From: Planctomycetota bacterium
GTDB taxonomy: Bacteria; Planctomycetota; UBA1135; GCA-002686595
Reading direction: 5' to 3'
Assembly (NCBI GenBank): GCA_011524785.1
Contig: WTJQ01000535.1
Location: 1 to 12,017 of the forward strand
Length of the DNA stretch: 12,017 bases
The translations under genes were made by a program, and so were the position numbers. This document shows positions 6,356 to 12,017 of the stretch, piece by piece. The notes beneath the pieces were generated by a model. It worked only from the letters and a program-made list of their open reading frames with translations. It was not told the origin of the DNA and made no database searches. Within the stretch, counting starts at the first letter, position 1. Every line of letters begins with the position of its first letter.

Positions 6356-6536
6356 CGCGACGCCGCAGGGCATCGCCCGTGTGAGCTCTCGGGTTGCGGG
6401 TCGAGCGCGCGGGCCCCGCGCCGCCGACTTCGCGCTGCAGGCTCTGCGTCGCCACCCCCGCGACGTCACACGACCCGCGTCCCGGACACCGGGTTCGTCC
6501 CTGGTGCCCCCTGCGAGCGCGGCCCACACTCATCGC
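6350..6536. other. 187-base intergenic stretch, longest in the window
   Basis: This gap separates the 78-residue gene from the HAD-like gene. It is GC-rich with no open gene, no recognisable -10/-35 pair, no T-tract and no ribosome binding site before the ATG at 6537 (the leader reads CCCACACTCATCGC). A promoter for the HAD-moxR pair is expected here but I cannot point to it. CACACT (6526-6531) is the nearest -10-like word, by position only. Confidence 0.4.
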
Positions 6537-7231
6537 ATGCTCCGGGCCCTCTCCCTCGACTTCGGCGGCACCCTCGGCGGCGAGTCCCCCGCGCGCTGGG
6601 AGATCTACGCCGAGGAGGCGCGGCGTGCCGGCCTGGACCTGGACGCCGATGAGGTCATGCGCCGCATGGTCGCTGCGCACGACGCGCTCCCGGCCGAGAT
6701 CGAGGGCGCCTTCCGCTACACGCCGGAGTGGTTCACCCACTTCATCCCGCGCGTCCTACCCCTCGAGGAGCTCGACGGACCGCCACGAGAGGCCCTCGTC
6801 GAGCGGCTGTTCGAGCGCTTCGCCGACCCGTCGACCTACCGCCTCGTCGCGGGCGCACGGGACCTGCTCGAGCTGGCGGGCGACCTCGGGCTGCGGCTGG
6901 CCCTGGTCTCCAACTGGGGACCCGGTCTCCCGCGCACCCTCGAGGCCCTGGGGATCCTCGATCGCTTCGACGTGGTCCTGGTCTCGGCCGTGGAACGCCT
7001 CGAGAAACCCGATCCGCGGCTGTTCACACGCGCCCTCGAGGGGCTTGGAGTGACGGGCGACGAGGTCCTCCACGTGGGGGACCACCCGGAGAAGGATGCG
7101 CGGGGCGCGCAGGGGGCCGGGCTGCGCGCCGCCCTGGTCGATGCCTCTGGCACAATGCAGGCGCCCACGGGGACCCTGAGGCTGCGCGACCTGCACCAGC
7201 TCACCGCCCTGCTGCCAGGCCTGTGCCGACC

Positions 7232-7235
<4 letters not shown>
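6537..7235 (+). CDS. HAD-superfamily hydrolase with altered motif I
   Basis: The 232-residue protein has all four HAD motifs. Motif I is SLDFGGTLGGE with nucleophile Asp8, motif II is LVSNWG with Ser125, motif III is LEKPDP with Lys157, and motif IV is HVGDHPEKD with Asp182 and Asp187. A helical cap (about 18-100) marks it as a C1-cap HAD. The second Asp of the usual DxDxT motif, the general acid in phosphatases, is replaced by Gly10 (D-F-G-G-T). Relatives with Gly here, such as the YihX type, can still be phosphatases, but phosphatase activity is not assured and the substrate is unknown. The ATG at 6537 places motif I at the expected N-terminal distance; the frame is open upstream to 6159 but without conserved sequence and overlapping the previous gene. 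Its stop overlaps the moxR start (ATGA), implying translational coupling. Confidence 0.9.
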
Positions 7236-8227
<992 letters not shown>

Positions 8228-8231
8228 GAGA

Positions 8232-8263
8232 GCAGCGGCCCGCCCCGAGGGACGAGCCGCTGC
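8232..8263. terminator. Eight-pair hairpin between convergent moxR and coiled-coil genes
   Basis: GCAGCGGC (8232-8239) and GCCGCTGC (8256-8263) are perfect inverted repeats with a 16-base loop, starting 5 bases after the moxR TGA. The gap lies between convergent genes, so a bidirectional terminator would fit. No T-tract follows on either strand. Confidence 0.45.
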
Positions 8264-8295
8264 CCAGCAACTGAGGAAAGGAATGTTCGGGGTGG

Positions 8296-8724
8296 TCAGC
8301 TCTCCATGAGCTGCCGCTGGAGCTGGTCGAAGTCGACCGCGTCGATCTCGTCCCGGCGGATGGTGCCCATCCGCTCGAAGCGCTCCTTCTCGGCGGCCGT
8401 GCTCATCTCGGCGGTCGCGCCCGGGGGCAGGGAGTCGGAGCCGGCTCCGCGGACGACCGCGGCGAGGTTCTCCGGCAGGCCCTCGGGGAGGGCCTCGCGG
8501 CGCTCGAGTGCGCGGCGCGCGCGGCGGCAGACCTCGAGGGTGCTCGTGAGGTTGCTCTGGATCTTCGTCAGGCGCTGCACGTCGGGAGCCGGACCAGCGA
8601 GCGACTTGCGCACCTTGGCGGTCGCGACCTCGAGGACGGCGATGAGCGCGTTGAGCTTGCGCATCAGGCGGTCCCGGTACTCGGGGGAGTCGAGGTCGGA
8701 CTCGTGGAAGGGCTGGTCGGTCAT
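8296..8724 (-). CDS. 142-residue coiled-coil hypothetical protein
   Basis: I do not recognise a named family. The protein has no signal peptide or membrane helix. Residues about 16-80 are a long amphipathic helical region (LNALIAVLEVATAKVRKSL, then a VQRLTKIQSNLTSTLEVCRR stretch and ARRALERREAL), which should form a coiled coil. A proline/glycine-rich linker follows, and a second acidic helix ends the protein (RRDEIDAVDFDQLQRQLMES). This looks like a structural, scaffold or regulatory protein. The ATG at 8724 is chosen because coding character starts there. The frame stays open to 8940, but the extra 72 residues are low-complexity and overlap the RseB-like gene. A TAGGCT word lies 35 bases upstream as a possible -10 box. 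It follows the sigma-factor operon by 103 bases, with a hairpin between, so it may be a separate transcript. Confidence 0.75.
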   Translation of the reverse strand: MTDQPFHESDLDSPEYRDRLMRKLNALIAVLEVATAKVRKSLAGPAPDVQRLTKIQSNLTSTLEVCRRARRALERREALPEGLPENLAAVVRGAGSDSLPPGATAEMSTAAEKERFERMGTIRRDEIDAVDFDQLQRQLMES

Positions 8725-8759
8725 GGCAGGTGGGAGTGCGCCGCTCGGCGGACACACCA

Positions 8760-8765
8760 AGCCTA
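8760..8765 (-). promoter_or_regulatory. Possible -10 element (TAGGCT) for the coiled-coil gene
   Basis: TAGGCT on the minus strand matches TANNNT and lies 35 bases before the ATG at 8724, giving a leader of about 28 bases. No TTGACA-like -35 box is seen at the proper spacing; a TTGCGG word (8772-8777) is only 6 bases away and cannot serve. Confidence 0.3.
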
Positions 8766-8812
8766 CTCGTGCCGCAAGGGCCGAGCCTCGCCCTGTCTCA
8801 TCCTGAGGAACC

Positions 8813-8827
8813 CCCTCGGGGCGAGGG
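8813..8827 (-). terminator. Hairpin directly after the RseB-like gene stop
   Basis: On the minus strand CCCTCG, loop CCC, CGAGGG follows the TGA (8828-8830) without a gap, a six-pair GC stem (8813-8818 with 8822-8827). A competing eight-pair structure uses 8786-8793 and 8819-8826. Only two T residues follow, so this is a weak candidate for the end of the sigma operon. Confidence 0.4.
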
Positions 8828-9844
8828 TCAGAGCGCGGACTGCAGGAGCTCGAGCAGGTGCACCTCGGCGCACTTGCCGCCGAGCACGATCTCGTGCCCG
8901 TCGAGGCTGCCCGTGACGAAGGTCCAGGCCCCGGCGCCATCGACCCGGACCGAGCCCTGCGCGGAGCCGTTCAGCAGGCTGCTGGAGTCCTGGGGACGCT
9001 GCAGCAGGACGACGCGCGAGAGCCCGTCGCTGAACTCCATCCGCACCCAGCTCTCCTCGGGCTTGGCGGGGTTGGGGTGGATGCAGCAGGTGTCGCGCAG
9101 GGCGAACCCGGGCGGGAGCAGCCCCGGCTCCAGGACCTTGTGACCGAGCTGGGGCTCCAGGGGGAGGCTCGCCTCCAGGGGCGTACGCGGGAACAGGTGC
9201 TCGCCCAGGGGCAGGCCCCCGAGGTCGCCCCCGAACTCGATCGACTCGAAGGCGACGGAGAGCACGCGCTCGTCATCGGCGCGCTCCTCGAAGCCCAGCA
9301 AGAGACCCGTCGCCGCGTCCACGTCCAGGGTCCAGCGCAGCGGCGACTCCGCACGCCGGCGGACCGCGAGCCGGATGGCGGCGCGGCCGGCGACGGTCGT
9401 CGCGACCGGGTCCTCGGTGACGACGTGGTTGGCGAAGAAGCGCTCGGGGTCGTCGATCCGCAGGTCGCGGTAGCGGAAGCTGTAGGCGCTCCGGCCGGTC
9501 TCGAGGAGGAGCGTGAGCTCGGGGTCGTCGGCACCCTCCAGCACCTCGAGGGGCTCGAGGTGGAAGCGCCCCTCGCCGTCGCAGGCCACCTCCTCGCGAT
9601 GGACGCGGGCGGCCCCCTCCGGACCGAGCTCCACGCGCCGCATCCCGCGGAAGTGGACGTCCTCAGGCTGGACGAGGAGCAGGTCGAGCAGCGGCGCGCC
9701 GGCCTCGCCGCCCGCCGGGGGCGGGGTCGCGGGGCTGCGCAGGCTGGCGCCCGGCGAGGTCCCCGGCTCCGCCGGCACGCAGGCCGTGGCCGCGGCCGCG
9801 AGAGCGAGGACTGCCGCGAGGCGGACGCTACGGAGGGAGCTCAT
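8828..9844 (-). CDS. RseB/MucB-like exported regulator of the sigma factor module
   Basis: In proteobacteria RseB (MucB) binds the periplasmic part of the anti-sigma factor RseA and protects it from proteolysis until lipid or lipopolysaccharide stress. This 338-residue protein has a signal peptide (LAAVLALAAAATACVPA, 9-25) with a weak lipobox-like ending at Cys22. An N-terminal LolA-like half includes FRGMRRVEL (65-73), VAGRAAIRLAV (151-161) and the family-typical LDVDAATGLLLGFEE (173-187). A C-terminal half has LPPGFALRDT (243-252) and FSDGLSRVVLLQRP (271-284), which match the RseB C-terminal domain pattern. C253-C254 and C325 are unusual, and a disulfide is possible. Its ATG overlaps the anti-sigma stop (ATGA). 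The match is by pattern, not by search, so distant RseB homology is likely rather than proven. It is followed by a hairpin and a separate gene. Confidence 0.75.
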   Translation of the reverse strand: MSSLRSVRLAAVLALAAAATACVPAEPGTSPGASLRSPATPPPAGGEAGAPLLDLLLVQPEDVHFRGMRRVELGPEGAARVHREEVACDGEGRFHLEPLEVLEGADDPELTLLLETGRSAYSFRYRDLRIDDPERFFANHVVTEDPVATTVAGRAAIRLAVRRRAESPLRWTLDVDAATGLLLGFEERADDERVLSVAFESIEFGGDLGGLPLGEHLFPRTPLEASLPLEPQLGHKVLEPGLLPPGFALRDTCCIHPNPAKPEESWVRMEFSDGLSRVVLLQRPQDSSSLLNGSAQGSVRVDGAGAWTFVTGSLDGHEIVLGGKCAEVHLLELLQSAL

Positions 9845-10395
9845 CGCGGCTCGCCTCCCTGCCCCGGAAGGGCTCCTCCGCTCATGCCCTCGACGAGGGC
9901 CCGGATCCCGGGGTCGAGGCTCTGGAGCCCGTCCCCGCGAGTGACCTCGAAGGACCAGTGGCGCCCGGCGGCGGGCGCTCCTCCGGTCGCGCGGGCGAGC
10001 ACCAGCACGGCCGCGGCCGCGCCGGCCATGCCGAGCGCCAGGCTCCAGCGGCGGTGCGTCCGGAGGCGCTGCGCCTCGGCGTCGATCTCACGGCGCACGC
10101 GGTCATCGAGCTCGGCCGGGACCGGGACGAGCTCCAGCGAGGCCAGGGCGCGGCGCGCCCGCAGCTCCCCGTCCACGCTGCCCTGGACCAGGGCGTCGAG
10201 GGCGGCAGGGGCCTGCGGGGCCTCGAGGGCTCCGAGGGCCCCCACGAGGCGGGCGTCCGTGGCCAGGGCCTCCGCACAGGCGGGGCACTCCAGCAGGTGC
10301 TCGTCGAGGCCCTCCGGACGCACCGCACCCCCGTCCAGGGCCGCGAGGCGGGCCTGGCTCCATGCGGGGCAGGGGATCCGGGGAGGGGACGACAT
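9841..10395 (-). CDS. Transmembrane anti-sigma factor with zinc-finger (ZAS-like) domain
   Basis: This 184-residue protein should hold the ECF sigma factor inactive at the inner membrane. The N-terminal cytoplasmic domain has HLLECPAC (33-40), the HxxxCxxC zinc motif (His33, Cys37, Cys40), with Cys9 as a likely fourth ligand, as in zinc-binding anti-sigma domains. Acidic/helical segments follow (75-110), then one transmembrane helix at about 117-135 (WSLALGMAGAAAAVLVLA). The outer tail (137-184) is about 48 residues, Gly/Pro-rich, and is the presumed binding site for the RseB-like protein and for site-1 cleavage. The gene starts 14 bases after the sigma stop with no Shine-Dalgarno sequence and overlaps the RseB-like start, so the three genes are likely translated from one mRNA. 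Fold and topology match RseA-type anti-sigma factors, though sequence identity to RseA is not apparent. Confidence 0.9.
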   Translation of the reverse strand: MSSPPRIPCPAWSQARLAALDGGAVRPEGLDEHLLECPACAEALATDARLVGALGALEAPQAPAALDALVQGSVDGELRARRALASLELVPVPAELDDRVRREIDAEAQRLRTHRRWSLALGMAGAAAAVLVLARATGGAPAAGRHWSFEVTRGDGLQSLDPGIRALVEGMSGGALPGQGGEPR

Positions 10396-10409
10396 GGGGT
10401 CTGGGTTGC

Positions 10410-11024
10410 TCAGTCGGTGTAGTGACGGTCGAGGCGGCCAGTGAGTTCCCGATCAAGGGCCTCGTGTGCACGAGAGAGACGCGATTTGACCGTCCCCAGG
10501 GAGATCCCCAGGGTCTCGGCGACCTCGTCGTAGCTGAGCTCCTGCAGGTAGCGGAGCACGACGACCACCTGGAGCTTGTCACTGAGACGCCCGATGGCGG
10601 CCTGGACGTCGCTGGCGAGCTCCCCGCGCCCCACGGCCCGGGCCGGGTCGGGCTGGGCGTCGTCCTCGGGGTCCAGGCCCCGGTCGGGGTCGGACCTCAG
10701 GGCCTCGAGGGAGGTCCAGGGCCGGCTGGTGGAGCGGCGCTTGAGGTCGATGGAGGCGTTCACGGCGATCCGGTAGATCCAGCTGGAGAGGCGGGACTCG
10801 CGGCGGAACCCCCCGATCCGGCGATGCACGAGGACGAAGGTCTCCTGTGCCGCGTCGAGGGCGTCGGTCGCGTTGCCCGTGATCCGGTAGCAGGTGCTGT
10901 AGACCCGGTCGCGGTAGGCCTCGTAGAGGGCGCGGAACGGGCCGTCGAACCCCTCCTCGGGCGCCGCCTGGCAGGCGACGACCAGCTGGAGGTCGGGGTC
11001 CTCGGACGCTTCCGCGGCAGCCAT
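10410..11024 (-). CDS. ECF-type RNA polymerase sigma factor (RpoE-like)
   Basis: This 204-residue protein has two sigma domains and little else, as in the extracytoplasmic function group. Region 2 spans about 28-96: FRALYEAYRDRVYSTCYRITG, then DALDAAQETFVLVHRRI (54-70), then SSWIYRIAVNASIDLKRR (80-97), which recognises the -10 element. Region 4 spans about 140-190: AIGRLSDKLQVVVVLRYLQELSYDEVAETLGISLGTVKSRL, a helix-turn-helix that contacts the -35 element. A charged linker (100-137) lies between. The ATG at 11024 is supported by a clean GGAGG ribosome binding site with 9-base spacing, the best in the window. Downstream are a zinc anti-sigma factor and an RseB-like gene, so it is probably released by envelope stress. 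Only 18 bases separate it from the upstream calcium-loop gene, which may therefore be in the same transcript. Confidence 0.95.
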   Translation of the reverse strand: MAAAEASEDPDLQLVVACQAAPEEGFDGPFRALYEAYRDRVYSTCYRITGNATDALDAAQETFVLVHRRIGGFRRESRLSSWIYRIAVNASIDLKRRSTSRPWTSLEALRSDPDRGLDPEDDAQPDPARAVGRGELASDVQAAIGRLSDKLQVVVVLRYLQELSYDEVAETLGISLGTVKSRLSRAHEALDRELTGRLDRHYTD

Positions 11025-11033
11025 GGGGGCCCG

Positions 11034-11038
11034 CCTCC
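11034..11038 (-). promoter_or_regulatory. Strong ribosome binding site (GGAGG) for the sigma gene
   Basis: GGAGG on the minus strand lies 9 bases before the ATG at 11024, in the short gap after the upstream gene's stop. It fixes the sigma start. Most other genes in this window lack such a site. Confidence 0.75.
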
Positions 11039-11042
11039 GCCG

Positions 11043-12014
11043 TCAGCCGCCGATCAGGGCGCCAGGATCCAGGACCTCGATGGTCTGGCCGACGGTGCCG
11101 GGGCAGTCGACGTCGCACCAGGAGTTCCAGTTCCCGTCGCAGTAGGCCTCGACGACCTCCTTGATGATCGTCAGACCGTTGCCGCTGACGCCGACCGTCT
11201 CCAGCCGCTGGAAGCAGACCTTGCCCGCGAGCCACGTCGGCGGGAGGTCGCTGCCACCGCCGGTGGCGGGGATCGGCTGGTGGATGGACTGGCCCGAGCC
11301 CGGCTGCTGGGGGCTCGTGAGGCTGGCCGGAGGGATGAGGTTGGCCTTGCGGCGGAACATCACGACCTTCTGGCTCGGGGTCTGTCGCACCGTGAGGTCG
11401 AGGGTCGCACGGGACTGGATGGGGGCGCCGTTGCCGGGTCCCACAGTCGCGCCAGCCGCGAGGCCGCCGAAGTTGCGCACGTACAGCTCGGGGATTCGCA
11501 CCTCGACCGCGGAGACGTAGCAGCCGGCCGAGACCTCCTCGGTGCGGACCATCGCGGAGCCGAGCAGCCGCGAGGCCGAGAGGACCCCGGTCGAGCCGGG
11601 GCGGAGCAGCTCGAGCCCGACCTGGCGCGCCTCGAGGTCGCCGTCGCAGGTGGCGATCACCAGGGTCAGCACCGTCGAGCCGTCGTCGCCGCGCGCGAAG
11701 ATGCCGACCTCGTTGTCGATCATCCCGGCCGCGGGGAGGTCGGTCGGGTTCCAGGGAGAGGTGCGGCACGCGACCTCGAGCCCGTCGGTGACGCCATCGC
11801 CGTCCGTGTCGGCGATCCAGGGCGAGGTGCCCAGGGCCATCTCGTGGCGATCGAGCAGGCCGTCCCGGTCGAGGTCCCCCATCGCGCCACCTGCGGCGCG
11901 GAGCTGGGCGGGAGCACCCTGGTGGAGGAGGCCTGCGAGCGCGCAGCTCAGCAGGGCGAGGGGCACGAGGACGACGGGCCAGGGCCCACGTTGAACTCTC
12001 TCGACTCTCTCCAC
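11043..12014 (-). CDS. Exported protein with thrombospondin type 3-like calcium-loop repeats
   Basis: The 323-residue reading begins at a GTG at 12014, but the frame is open to the window edge, so the true start may lie outside. A hydrophobic signal segment (PWPVVLVPLALLSCALAGLL, 11-30) predicts export; LLSC could be a weak lipobox. Two aspartate-rich calcium-binding loops follow: GDLDRDGLLDRHE (46-58) and DTDGDGVTDGLE (69-80), each linked to TSPW, as in thrombospondin type 3 or EF-hand-like repeats of secreted bacterial proteins. The rest (about 95-323) is beta-rich, with cysteines in the last part suggesting disulfides (CDGNWNSWCDVDC, 293-305). I do not recognise that part. Two AGA codons near the start (residues 3 and 6) are unusual in such GC-rich DNA, so those bases may be leader rather than coding. 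It ends 18 bases before the sigma gene and may be co-transcribed. Confidence 0.75.
   Translation of the reverse strand: MERVERVQRGPWPVVLVPLALLSCALAGLLHQGAPAQLRAAGGAMGDLDRDGLLDRHEMALGTSPWIADTDGDGVTDGLEVACRTSPWNPTDLPAAGMIDNEVGIFARGDDGSTVLTLVIATCDGDLEARQVGLELLRPGSTGVLSASRLLGSAMVRTEEVSAGCYVSAVEVRIPELYVRNFGGLAAGATVGPGNGAPIQSRATLDLTVRQTPSQKVVMFRRKANLIPPASLTSPQQPGSGQSIHQPIPATGGGSDLPPTWLAGKVCFQRLETVGVSGNGLTIIKEVVEAYCDGNWNSWCDVDCPGTVGQTIEVLDPGALIGG
11995..12011. repeat. Short direct repeat (ACTCTCTC twice) at the 5' end of the calcium-loop gene
   Basis: ACTCTCTC occurs at 11995-12002 and again at 12004-12011 with a 9-base period. On the minus strand the purine-rich copies (GAGAGAGT) read ERV-ERV if coding. 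They could instead be part of a leader or a purine-rich ribosome contact site for a downstream start. The window ends too close to decide. Confidence 0.35.
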
Positions 12015-12017
12015 GAC

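Noticed and set aside
8766..8777. TTGCGG as a -35 box for TAGGCT at 8760-8765
   Set aside because: The spacing is only 6 bases, far below the usual 16-18.
8725..8940. N-terminal extension of the coiled-coil gene to 8940
   Set aside because: The extra 72 residues overlap the RseB-like gene's end and are Ser/Arg/Pro low-complexity.
8858..10444. 528-residue plus-strand frame
   Set aside because: It is antisense to the RseB-like and anti-sigma genes, with no motif or signal.
10579..11769. 396-residue minus-strand frame overlapping the sigma gene
   Set aside because: It is a frame-shifted reading of the sigma and calcium-loop genes, dominated by Arg/Gly/Pro.

Overview
The window is about 12 kb of very GC-rich (by eye near 70%), densely packed bacterial DNA with no mobile element, CRISPR array, tRNA or rRNA that I can see. 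Two lipoprotein signals, an MltA-type lytic transglycosylase and an RseB-like protein point to a Gram-negative-type envelope with an outer membrane. Few starts have a good Shine-Dalgarno sequence and several genes look like lineage-restricted hypotheticals. My best guess is a high-GC Planctomycetota or similar lineage, but that is inference and no marker gene here proves it.

Layout. 1-338 (+) is the 3' part of a small cupin gene. It converges on a three-gene minus-strand run: a phospholipase D lipoprotein of PLD3/PLD4-like type (3372-2170), a small exported FG-GAP-like protein (2127-1594) and a class V, isopenicillin-N-epimerase-like PLP enzyme (1575-355). From a divergent start, the plus strand carries an MltA lytic transglycosylase lipoprotein (3452-4621), which overlaps a MOSC-domain gene (4618-5127). 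These are followed by a membrane protein with a TrkA-C domain (5182-6036), a 78-residue acidic protein (6113-6349), a HAD-like hydrolase (6537-7235) and a MoxR-type AAA+ ATPase (7232-8227) that overlaps the HAD gene by 4 bases. The longest stretch without a gene is 6350-6536; no gap exceeds 300 bases.

From 8296 to the end everything is on the minus strand, so transcription converges with moxR near 8230-8290. Read in the direction of transcription, the genes are an exported protein with calcium-loop (thrombospondin type 3-like) repeats (from about 12014), an ECF sigma factor (11024-10410), a zinc-finger transmembrane anti-sigma factor (10395-9841), an RseB/MucB-like exported protein (9844-8828) and a 142-residue coiled-coil protein (8724-8296). 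The sigma, anti-sigma and RseB-like genes have the architecture of the proteobacterial rpoE-rseA-rseB envelope-stress module and form the clearest functional unit in the window. The calcium-loop gene ends 18 bases before the sigma gene and may be co-transcribed with it.

Inverted repeats lie at or across several stop codons (333-360, 6012-6051, 6342-6355, 8232-8263, 8813-8827). None has a T-tract. The strongest, 333-360, contains the stop codons of both convergent genes.
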